This document shows positions 57,773 through 64,000 of a stretch of 64,000 bases of DNA, piece by piece. Within the stretch, counting starts at the first letter, position 1, and each line of letters starts with the position of its first letter. Source of the DNA: Catelliglobosispora koreensis DSM 44566 (lineage in GTDB: Bacteria > Actinomycetota > Actinomycetes > Mycobacteriales > Micromonosporaceae); NCBI RefSeq assembly GCF_000379685.1, contig NZ_KB903255.1, positions 109,766 through 173,765 on the forward strand. Reading direction: 5' to 3'. The notes under the pieces are model-generated. The model did no database searches and was not told where the DNA came from. It was given only the letters and a program-made list of their open reading frames with translations. Made by a program: the position numbers and the translations under genes.

Positions 57773-57969
57773 GGACACCCACCTTCCCCGCGCCCACCTT
57801 CCCGGCGATCACTTTCCCCGCGTCCGCCTTTCCCGCGGCCGGCTTGTCTGCGGCCGGCTTGTCTGCGGCCGCTTTGGGCTCGGCCGGTTTCCCCGCGCAA
57901 ACCTTCGCCGCGCTCACGTTCCACGCGGCCGCGTCGGCAGGCGAAGCGCCGCAAGGCGGTTCGGCATGA
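57769..57969 (+). CDS. Small pentapeptide-periodic ORF between hisB and hisH
   Basis: A 66-residue frame that I do not recognise. Residues 4-53 read as ten five-residue units: TFPAP, TFPAI, TFPAS, AFPAA, GLSAA, GLSAA, ALGSA, GFPAQ, TFAAL, TFHAA. Phe/Leu sits at the second place, mostly Ala at the fourth. The DNA is a diverged 15-base tandem repeat. Its ATG overlaps the hisB stop, with AAGGG 6 bases upstream, and its stop overlaps the hisH ATG. The spacing is that of a coupled gene. It resembles pentapeptide-repeat periodicity but lacks the Asp/Asn of that family. It may instead be a repeat insertion that kept the operon coupled. Confidence 0.55.
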   Translation: MRTPTFPAPTFPAITFPASAFPAAGLSAAGLSAAALGSAGFPAQTFAALTFHAAASAGEAPQGGSA

Positions 57970-58589
57970 AGCGGGTAGTCGTGCTCGACTATGGGTCGGG
58001 CAACCTGCGCTCGGCGGAGCGGGCGCTGGCCGCAGCCGGGGCGGACGTGACGGTGACGCCCGATCTCGAAGCGGCAGCACAGGCGGACGGTCTCGTCGTT
58101 CCTGGCGTGGGCGCGTTCGCGGCGTGCATGGCTGGGATTGAGGCGGCTCAGGCCGGGCCGGTGATAGCGGACCGAGTGCACGCTGGAAGACCGGTTTTGG
58201 GAATTTGTGTTGGTGCTCAAGTGATGTTCGATTCCGGGGACGAGCACGGCATTGTCACCAAAGGACTCGGCTTGCTGCCGGGGAGTGTGACGAAGCTGGC
58301 CGCCAAGCGTGTGCCGCACATGGGCTGGAATCTGCTCGACGCGCCGGCCGGGTCGGTGCTCTTCGAGGGAATCGACGCTGACGCGCGGGCCTATTTCGTG
58401 CATTCCTATGCGGTGACACCGAATGGCGACCTCGATGGCGTCGCGCTCGTCACCACCTCGACACACGAGAGCGCGACTTTTGTGGCTGCCGCCGAGCGCG
58501 GATCGCTTGCGGTGACCCAGTTTCACCCGGAGAAGTCGGGTGCCGTTGGTGCCCGGCTGCTGAGCAATTGGGTACGCGGCCTTGGCTAA
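57966..58589 (+). CDS. hisH: Imidazole glycerol phosphate synthase subunit HisH
   Basis: A 207-residue class I glutamine amidotransferase. Cys81 in GICVGAQ, His187 and Glu189 in QFHPEKS form the triad. LDYGSGNLRS opens the protein and GMLP-like GLLPGSVTKL and VPHMGWN follow. It feeds ammonia to HisF, which is not in this window. The oxyanion strand has Ala84 where Met is usual. AAGGCGG lies 6 bases before the ATG, inside the small repeat ORF. Confidence 0.95.
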   Translation: MKRVVVLDYGSGNLRSAERALAAAGADVTVTPDLEAAAQADGLVVPGVGAFAACMAGIEAAQAGPVIADRVHAGRPVLGICVGAQVMFDSGDEHGIVTKGLGLLPGSVTKLAAKRVPHMGWNLLDAPAGSVLFEGIDADARAYFVHSYAVTPNGDLDGVALVTTSTHESATFVAAAERGSLAVTQFHPEKSGAVGARLLSNWVRGLG

Positions 58590-58911
58590 GACGCGAGCCG
58601 TGAAGCGGGCCCAGCGTGAGCTGGAAGCGCGCAAGGCACAGGAGCTGGAAGCGAGGAGGGCGGCCCGGCGCAAGCAGCGGCATGCCTTGTGGCGCAAGGT
58701 TTCGTTCTATGAGGCGAGGCAGCGCAGCAGTGGCAAGCTGGCGCGCCGCAGCCGTGGTGAGCGTGTGTTCATCGCCGTGCTTGGCCTGGCGCTGCTTACG
58801 ATCGTCTGGTATTTCACGCAGTCGGTCGCGCTGGCCATTGCCTTGACGTGCCTGGTGCTGTTGTTCCTTCCGGTGCTGGTGATCCTGATTTTCGACAAGA
58901 GGAGTGCGTAA
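58582..58911 (+). CDS. Small basic membrane protein in the his operon
   Basis: A 109-residue protein with about 60 very basic, helical residues, then two hydrophobic helices (about 63-80 and 83-104). It overlaps hisH by 8 bases using a TTG start; a GTG at 58600 is an alternative. Similar small membrane proteins occur beside hisH/hisA in other actinomycetes, but I know no function. Confidence 0.7.
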   Translation: MAKTRAVKRAQRELEARKAQELEARRAARRKQRHALWRKVSFYEARQRSSGKLARRSRGERVFIAVLGLALLTIVWYFTQSVALAIALTCLVLLFLPVLVILIFDKRSA

Positions 58912-58914
58912 GAG

Positions 58915-59634
58915 ATGGCTCTCGACCTGCTGCCCGCGGTGGACGTGGCCGGTGGCCAGGCGGTCCGCCTGGTGCAAGGTGACGCCGCGCGACAGACCGT
59001 CTATGGCGATCCGCTCGCCGCGGCGATGGACTTTCAGGCGGCGGGGGCGCAGTGGATCCATCTCGTTGACCTCGACGCCGCCTTTGGCCGGGGTTCCAAC
59101 GCGGCTCTGCTCGCCGACGTCGTTTCCAAACTGGACGTCAAGGTGGAGCTGTCGGGCGGCATTCGCGACGACGCTTCGCTTGTCGCCGCGCTTGCCACGG
59201 GTGCCGCGCGCGTGAACATCGGCACAGCCGCCCTGGAGAATCCTGAGTGGTGTGACCGGATCGTCGGCGAATACGGTGACCGGGTCGCGATCGGGCTCGA
59301 TGTCCGGGGCCGCACGCTCAGTGCCCGCGGCTGGACCCGTGACGGCGGCGATCTCTACGAAGTGCTTGAGCGGCTTAACAAAGCGGGCTGTGCGCGTTAC
59401 GTCGTGACCGACATCAACAAAGACGGCACGATGCAGGGCCCCAACCTGGATCTGCTGCGCGACGTCTGTGCCGCGACTGACGCACCGGTGATCGCCAGCG
59501 GGGGAGTGTCCACGTTGGACGATCTGCGCGCGCTCGCCGGGCTCCAGTCGATCGGTGTCGAGGGTGTCATCACCGGCAAGGCCATCTACGCCGGGGCGTT
59601 CACGGTTCAGGAAGCGCTCGAAGCGGTCCGTTAG
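58915..59634 (+). CDS. priA: Bifunctional HisA/TrpF-type isomerase (PriA)
   Basis: A 239-residue (beta/alpha)8 isomerase for ProFAR in histidine synthesis; in most actinobacteria the same enzyme (PriA) also serves tryptophan synthesis. Catalytic Asp10 is in PAVDVAGG and Asp166 in [24 protein letters not shown] and [11 protein letters not shown] form phosphate sites. No trpF is seen nearby, but that proves little here. Dual activity is inferred from lineage. Its TAG overlaps the convergent neighbour's TAA. Confidence 0.9.
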   Translation: MALDLLPAVDVAGGQAVRLVQGDAARQTVYGDPLAAAMDFQAAGAQWIHLVDLDAAFGRGSNAALLADVVSKLDVKVELSGGIRDDASLVAALATGAARVNIGTAALENPEWCDRIVGEYGDRVAIGLDVRGRTLSARGWTRDGGDLYEVLERLNKAGCARYVVTDINKDGTMQGPNLDLLRDVCAATDAPVIASGGVSTLDDLRALAGLQSIGVEGVITGKAIYAGAFTVQEALEAVR

Positions 59635-61031
59635 TTTCCCGCTGTAGCAACGGTTCTGGCGGATCCGGGAACACCCGGCACCTGCCCGGACCGTTGCCAC
59701 GTCCCGTCCCCGTACCGGATCGTGTGCCAGACCGAGCCGTCAACGGAAACAAACGTGACGTGCAGATCGCTGCTGACATTGGCGGTGGAGATGGCGGCCG
59801 CTGGCCCCATGTAGCCGTTGACAAGCTGCATATCGCCCGCGCCCACCCAGGAACCGTCGCCTCGCCGCACGATGTGGAACTGACGGCGTCCGCCATCGGT
59901 CGCCAAGACGAGTTGCATGAGACCACCCGTCGCGGCACTGGAGACGTCGGAGGGCACGCCAATGTGGTTGCCGTTGCCCAGTTGGTTCAGCACATCGCCG
60001 AATCCGCTCCAGGCACCGCTGTGCTCACGGGTGGCGTGCAGCAACCGTCCGCCCGCGAGCACGTTGAGGTGCAGGACATCGCCGGATCCGGCGACGGCGA
60101 CACGGTGAACATCGTTGCGCGGCAAGACATGGGTCCAGCCGAGCCAGTTCCCGTCGTTGCTGCGCGCGGTGTGAAACACTCCCGCGTCAGTGACGGCGAC
60201 GAAGTGAACGTCGACGCCTACGGCCGTTGCTGAGCCGTACCGGAATCCGGGAAGTTCCCCGATCTGACCGAAAAGGTCACCCCACCCCGCGTCGCCCGCC
60301 GCGTGCAACAGCCGTCCGTTGGCCGCGCCGAACTTGTGCGGCACTCCTCGTGCGACGGCCGCCGCTAGTGCCGCGGCGCCCATGTTGTTGAACGGGCTCC
60401 ACGAGCCATCGACCCGTCGCGTGCCATGAACGCCGCCACCGCCGGTGTTCAACAGCACGTGCAAAGGCAAAGGCATTTGTGGGTACCAGATATCTGGCTT
60501 GGGATGCGTGGTGTACCACGTCGTTTCTCGCCGGGCGCCGGGCCACGAGAAGGAGAAGTGCACATGGTTGGTGTGGCACTGACTCGCCGAACTTGTTGCC
60601 GTGCAAGGAGTATAGTCCACCCAGTAGTGCTCACGCCCCTCTGAGAAGCTGATGTAGCGCCGGTTCCACACTATGTAGGCGAGCCCGAGGCGGCGTGCCA
60701 TCTCGTTGTCGTTGGAGGTGAGCCAGCTGAGCACGCTTTGTGCGCGGGCACTGTCAAACGGATCGCCCGCGTTGACGCGCCAGTCCCAGGCGCGGCCTTC
60801 TTCGTGCTCATAACCTGAGCACGCGAAGATTCCCCAGTTTCCCCCGCCGACACGGCTAAGGATCATGTCGCGGAACTCGACGGCTCCCGGCTGCTCCACA
60901 AAGTTATCGTTGCCGCAGTTGACGACGTTCTTGCGGACGTAAGGCTGGTAGCCATCCACCGGTGGCAACGCCCCTGCCGCCGTGAGCACCACCCCAACAC
61001 CCAGCCACCCCAGCATCTTCGCCACCCGCAC
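59631..61031 (-). CDS. Secreted M15-like peptidase with beta-propeller
   Basis: A 466-residue exported protein. A signal peptide covers about residues 1-27. Residues 39-165 look like an M15/LAS metallopeptidase: His76 and Asp83 in [11 protein letters not shown] and His156/His158 in NHVHFSFSW would bind zinc, with four Cys around. From about residue 190 there are repeated blocks of the kind [34 protein letters not shown], each after an (L/V)xxxxR strand, as in PLL-type lectin propellers. It may cut peptidoglycan stems while binding sugars. The GTG at 61031 is chosen; longer frames overlap the divergent gene. Confidence 0.75.
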   Translation of the reverse strand: MRVAKMLGWLGVGVVLTAAGALPPVDGYQPYVRKNVVNCGNDNFVEQPGAVEFRDMILSRVGGGNWGIFACSGYEHEEGRAWDWRVNAGDPFDSARAQSVLSWLTSNDNEMARRLGLAYIVWNRRYISFSEGREHYWVDYTPCTATSSASQCHTNHVHFSFSWPGARRETTWYTTHPKPDIWYPQMPLPLHVLLNTGGGGVHGTRRVDGSWSPFNNMGAAALAAAVARGVPHKFGAANGRLLHAAGDAGWGDLFGQIGELPGFRYGSATAVGVDVHFVAVTDAGVFHTARSNDGNWLGWTHVLPRNDVHRVAVAGSGDVLHLNVLAGGRLLHATREHSGAWSGFGDVLNQLGNGNHIGVPSDVSSAATGGLMQLVLATDGGRRQFHIVRRGDGSWVGAGDMQLVNGYMGPAAAISTANVSSDLHVTFVSVDGSVWHTIRYGDGTWQRSGQVPGVPGSARTVATAGN

Positions 61032-61071
61032 GAAGATCAAACGATTCCGGCGCCTTGTAGACTTCGGCAAT

Positions 61072-62004
61072 GTGCGTGACATCGCGGTTTTCAGTGGAAG
61101 TGCCCATCCCGAATTAGCCGAAGAGATCTGTGCTCACCTCGACATTCCGTTGCAGCCGACGAAGGTTCAGCGCTTCGCCAACGACTGCCTTGAAGTGCAA
61201 CTTCAGGCGAATTGCCGTGAGCGTGATGTCTTCCTCATCCAGCCGCTCGTCAAACCCGTGCAGGAGAATCTTGTCGAGTTGCTGCTGATGCTCGACGCGG
61301 CGCGCGGAGCGTCCGCCGCGCGCACGACGGTCGTTATGCCGCACTACTCCTATGCCCGCTCAGATAAGAAGGACGCGCCCCGCATTTCGATGGGTGGCCG
61401 TCTCGTCGCCGATCTGCTCGCCACGGCTGGTGCCAAGCGGGTGCTGGCGATGACCCTCCACTCACCACAGATCCACGGTTTCTTCAGTGTGCCGGTCGAC
61501 CATCTGCACGCGTTGCGGGAGCTGGCCGCGCACTTCCGGCAATACGATCTCAGTAACACGACGGTGGTCTCGCCCGATCTTGGCAACGCGAAGGAAGCCG
61601 CCGCGTTCGCCCGCCTCCTCGGCGTTCAGGTCGCGGCGGGAGCCAAGCAGCGCTTCCCCGATGACCGGGTCGTCATCAGTTCCGTCATTGGTGACATAGC
61701 GGGCCGCGACATCATCGTGCTCGATGACGAAATCGCCAAGGGCAGCACGGTGATTGAACTTCTCGACCGGTTGCGCGAACTCAACGCACGGTCAGTCCGG
61801 ATCGCCTGCACGCATGGGTTGTTCGCCGACGGGGCGCTGGAACGCCTGGCAGCCGCGCCAGACGTGCTCGAAATCGTCAGTACGAACACGGTTCCCCAGG
61901 TGCCCTCGCCCAAGCTCAAGGTGCTCTCGATCGGGCCGGCCCTCGCCGAAGCTATCCGCCGCATCCACAATGGAGAATCGGTCAGCGCCCTCTTTGATGC
62001 GTAG
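61072..62004 (+). CDS. Ribose-phosphate pyrophosphokinase paralogue
   Basis: A 310-residue protein of the PRPP synthetase family. FSGSAHPELAEEI, HYSYARSDKKD, MGGRLVADLLA and FFSVPVDHLHAL align with normal Prs. The flexible-loop motif reads DLGNAKEAAAFA rather than the usual D-x-GGxxRA form, and the ribose-phosphate loop reads DDEIAKGST (219-226) instead of DDxxxTGGT. It may make PRPP or a related product with altered control; a regular prs gene is expected elsewhere. The GTG at 61072 gives the family start. No clear ribosome site. Confidence 0.85.
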   Translation: MRDIAVFSGSAHPELAEEICAHLDIPLQPTKVQRFANDCLEVQLQANCRERDVFLIQPLVKPVQENLVELLLMLDAARGASAARTTVVMPHYSYARSDKKDAPRISMGGRLVADLLATAGAKRVLAMTLHSPQIHGFFSVPVDHLHALRELAAHFRQYDLSNTTVVSPDLGNAKEAAAFARLLGVQVAAGAKQRFPDDRVVISSVIGDIAGRDIIVLDDEIAKGSTVIELLDRLRELNARSVRIACTHGLFADGALERLAAAPDVLEIVSTNTVPQVPSPKLKVLSIGPALAEAIRRIHNGESVSALFDA

Positions 62005-62881
62005 CCCACGCCTGACGCATGGCGTCAACCGTGGTCATCACCGCTGGGCGGGCCTCCGACGAGGTCCGCCACACCACCATCACGCGCCGTTTCGGGATCG
62101 GCCGCACCGGCACGGCGACGCAACCTTGTGGAAGCCCGTTGCGCGCCAGCCTCGGGATGAGAGCCACGCCGAGCCCGGCCGCGATGAGCGTCAGCTGCGT
62201 CTCGAACTCACCGACGAGGTAGTCGGCTTCAAGGCCCGGCAACACCCGCATCAGCCAGTCATGGCAGATCGTGCCGGGCGGGGAGGCGATCCAGCGCTCG
62301 TCGCGCACGTGCTCCAGCGTCACGCGTTCGGCCTTGGCCAGCGCGTGATCCGACGGCACGATCAGGTCGGCGGTGTCGATGCCAAGCTCCACATAGGACA
62401 GTCCGGCAGGAAGAGCCAGGCTAACCTCGGGCCAGTCATCCACGACCGCCACATCCGCTTCACCGCGATTCAGGGCACTCATCGCCTCGTACGGGTTCAG
62501 CTCCAGCAACGATGTCGCCAACGCGGGATGGCTCTCGTGCAAGCTCACCAAAGCCGCGGGCAACAGTGCCCGGCAACCCGTGGCGAACGTCGCGATCGTG
62601 ACCCGTCCGCCGACCACGGCATGATGCGCGGCGAGCGCGGCCTCCGCTCGCTCGACTTCCTGAAACACGGTGACAGCGCTCGCCGCGAGCAAGCGCCCGG
62701 CATCCGTGAGCCGCAGACCACGGCCGTCCTTTTCGCACAGGACCGTTCCGGTTTCGCGCTCCAGCTTGGCCAGCTGCTGTGAGATAGCCGACGGCGTGCA
62801 ATGCAGCGCGATGGCGGCCGCATGCACCGTGCCACATTTAGCCAGCGCATCGAGTGCACGCAGACGGTTCAGATCCAGCAT
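61982..62881 (-). CDS. LysR-family transcriptional regulator
   Basis: A 299-residue LysR regulator. The winged helix (residues 1-60) has LRALDALAKCGTVHAAAIAL and TPSAISQQLAKLERE. The C-terminal effector domain begins about residue 90. It is divergent from the EamA exporter 72 bases away, a common regulator/exporter pair, so it probably controls that gene. Its 3' end overlaps the PRPP gene by 23 bases tail to tail. Confidence 0.9.
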   Translation of the reverse strand: MLDLNRLRALDALAKCGTVHAAAIALHCTPSAISQQLAKLERETGTVLCEKDGRGLRLTDAGRLLAASAVTVFQEVERAEAALAAHHAVVGGRVTIATFATGCRALLPAALVSLHESHPALATSLLELNPYEAMSALNRGEADVAVVDDWPEVSLALPAGLSYVELGIDTADLIVPSDHALAKAERVTLEHVRDERWIASPPGTICHDWLMRVLPGLEADYLVGEFETQLTLIAAGLGVALIPRLARNGLPQGCVAVPVRPIPKRRVMVVWRTSSEARPAVMTTVDAMRQAWATHQRGR

Positions 62882-62953
62882 GAAGCAATCCTAAACGAAG
62901 GCTTCAGAAACATTTGCTAGTGCTAAACCATTTGCTGGTACCAGGCTGAACTC

Positions 62954-64000
62954 ATGAGACCGCGGGACATAGCCCTGGCCGTCGTCGTTGCCGCCGTTTG
63001 GGGCTGCAACTTCGTCGCCATCGAGACGGGCCTCGATCGCATGCCCCCGTTGCTGTTCTCAACCCTGCGCTTCGCCGTGGCCGCCCTCCCGGCGATCTTC
63101 TTCGTCGGCAAACCACAGGTGCCCTGGCGGTGGGTGATTAGCATCGGCCTTGTTCTCGGCGTCGTGAAGTTCAGCCTTCTATTCGGCGGGATGGCCGCTG
63201 GCATGCCGGCGGGCCTATCTTCCCTCGTGCTGCAAAGCCAGGCCATCTTCACGGTCGGTTTCGCCTTCTTGTTTCTGACGGAACGCCCCCGATTCGTTCA
63301 GCTCGCCGGACTCGCCGTCGCCGCGATCGGCATCCTGCTCGTGGCCGTCCGCTTCGGCGCTTCCGGCCCCCTTGGCGCCTTCCTGCTCGTGATCGGAGCA
63401 GCGGCAGCCTGGGGAGTGTCCAATGTGGCCATGCGCAAGGCCGCCCCGCCCGACATGCTGCGCTTCATGGTCTGGGTCTCCGCCGTGGCGACCCTTCCGC
63501 TCGCTGTCCTCTCGTTCACTTTCGAAGGCGTCCCTTCCTTCACTGTCGATCTGCCGCTCGTGGCCTCAATCGGTTACATCGCTTGGGTTTCCACCCTCGC
63601 CGGCTTCGCCCTCTGGGGCATTCTCATCCGCCGCAACGGAGCCGCCGCCGTCGCTCCCTTCTCCATGCTCGTCCCGTTCTTCGGCATGACCTCCGCCGCC
63701 CTCTTCCTCGGCGAGCCCCTCCACCCCACCGACCTCATCGCCGCCCTCCTCGTCATCGGCGGCGTCCTCACCCCTTCCTTCCTCACCCCTTCCGTCCGCA
63801 CCCCTTCCGTCCGCACCCCTTCCGTCCGCACCCCTTCCGTCCGCACCCCTTCCGTCCGCACCCCTTCCGTCCGCACCCCTTCCGTCCGCATCCCTTCCGT
63901 CCGCACCCCTTCCGTCCGCACCCCTTCCGTCCGCACCCCTTCCGTCCCCACCCCTTCCGTCACCGCCCCATCCGTCCGCACGCTTGAGTCCCACTCCACC
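62954..64000 (+). CDS. EamA-family exporter, open at window end
   Basis: A 349-codon frame with no stop before the window ends. Residues 1-270 are a drug/metabolite transporter with two EamA halves and about ten hydrophobic helices; AAVWGCNFVAIE and the LTERP/LGEPL motifs after helices 4 and 9 are typical. From codon 273 the sequence turns into 14 five-residue units, mostly TPSVR, cutting the last helix short. Substrates of the family include amino acids and metabolites. The upstream 72 bases are shared with the divergent LysR gene. Confidence 0.88.
   Translation, partial: MRPRDIALAVVVAAVWGCNFVAIETGLDRMPPLLFSTLRFAVAALPAIFFVGKPQVPWRWVISIGLVLGVVKFSLLFGGMAAGMPAGLSSLVLQSQAIFTVGFAFLFLTERPRFVQLAGLAVAAIGILLVAVRFGASGPLGAFLLVIGAAAAWGVSNVAMRKAAPPDMLRFMVWVSAVATLPLAVLSFTFEGVPSFTVDLPLVASIGYIAWVSTLAGFALWGILIRRNGAAAVAPFSMLVPFFGMTSAALFLGEPLHPTDLIAALLVIGGVLTPSFLTPSVRTPSVRTPSVRTPSVRTPSVRTPSVRTPSVRIPSVRTPSVRTPSVRTPSVPTPSVTAPSVRTLESHST
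63770..63979. repeat. 15-base tandem repeat in the EamA C-terminus
   Basis: Fourteen consecutive 15-base units with consensus ACCCCTTCCGTCCGC. On the plus strand they read TPSFL, seven TPSVR, IPSVR, two TPSVR, TPSVP, TPSVT and APSVR. The inner copies are identical, so the array expanded recently. All three plus frames and the minus frames stay open through it. Confidence 0.95.

Noticed and set aside
57708..57965. HisH starting far upstream, inside hisB, through the repeat region
   Set aside because: HisH homologues start at VVVLDYGSGNLRS. A good ribosome site lies before 57966, and the upstream extension is repeat-derived.
63770..63979. A CRISPR array
   Set aside because: The 15-base units are directly joined with no spacers and are in frame with the exporter.

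Overview
The window is 64 kb of GC-rich DNA, roughly two thirds G+C by eye. It is almost fully coding, with many GTG starts and many 4-base stop/start overlaps. Gene content points to a Gram-positive actinomycete. It has Wag31-type DivIVA, SepF, the MurT/GatD pair, a DUF3040 protein, PriA-type HisA, an FtsL-like protein before the class B PBP, and a MurE with the DNPR motif of the meso-diaminopimelate-adding enzymes. No rRNA, tRNA, insertion sequence, prophage or CRISPR array was seen. Genus is not claimed.

Layout. (1) 1-5480: a 34-base tandem repeat, a minus-strand alpha-galactoside operon (TetR regulator, GH36 alpha-galactosidase, GH13 glucosidase) and a divergent CapA-like lipoprotein. (2) 5516-14180, plus strand: PAC2 protein, AEC transporter, secreted GH6 cellulase with a CBM2, secreted S1 protease, PASTA-like lipoprotein, methyltransferase, phosphodiesterase, DinB and a DUF3040 protein. 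(3) 14245-19038, minus strand: MoxR ATPase, DUF58 protein and a membrane transglutaminase, the last broken by a frameshift that falls beside a perfect palindrome. (4) 19183-22197: leuS behind a probable leucine-leader attenuator. (5) 22252-24870, minus strand: murT, gatD and a VTT membrane protein. (6) 24953-43177: a dcw cluster in the order mraZ, rsmH, ftsL-like, ftsI, murE, murF, mraY, murD, ftsW, murG, murC, ftsQ, ftsZ, yggS, sepF, yggT, divIVA. An MraZ operator sits in front and a large hairpin lies between mraZ and rsmH. pgeF, often found between ftsZ and yggS, is absent. (7) 43285-49895: small conserved proteins, a K+/H+ antiporter, a DksA-type protein, lspA, rluD and a MinD/ParA-like ATPase. 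(8) 49896-54729: dnaE on the minus strand, then a membrane protein and a LON-domain protein that overlap tail to tail. (9) 54856-59634: hisD-hisC-hisB-orf66-hisH-orf109-hisA, including a small pentapeptide-periodic reading frame coupled to both neighbours. (10) 59631-64000: a secreted M15-like peptidase/beta-propeller protein, a PRPP-synthetase paralogue, a LysR regulator, and a divergent EamA exporter whose C-terminus is replaced by a 15-base tandem repeat and which runs off the window.

How it fits together. The core is envelope growth and division. mraZ to murC supply and flip lipid II, MurT/GatD amidate it, and FtsQ/L/I/W/Z with SepF and DivIVA place and build septal and polar wall. MoxR/DUF58/transglutaminase, LspA and DnaE are housekeeping neighbours. 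The first 10 kb and last 4 kb are accessory, covering polysaccharide and protein degradation, transport and regulation. The most unusual signals are regulatory RNA structures (leuS leader, mraZ-rsmH hairpin, ftsZ 3' hairpin) and 15-base repeats read as pentapeptides (his operon, EamA tail). Everything is read from the sequence by eye; no database search was possible.
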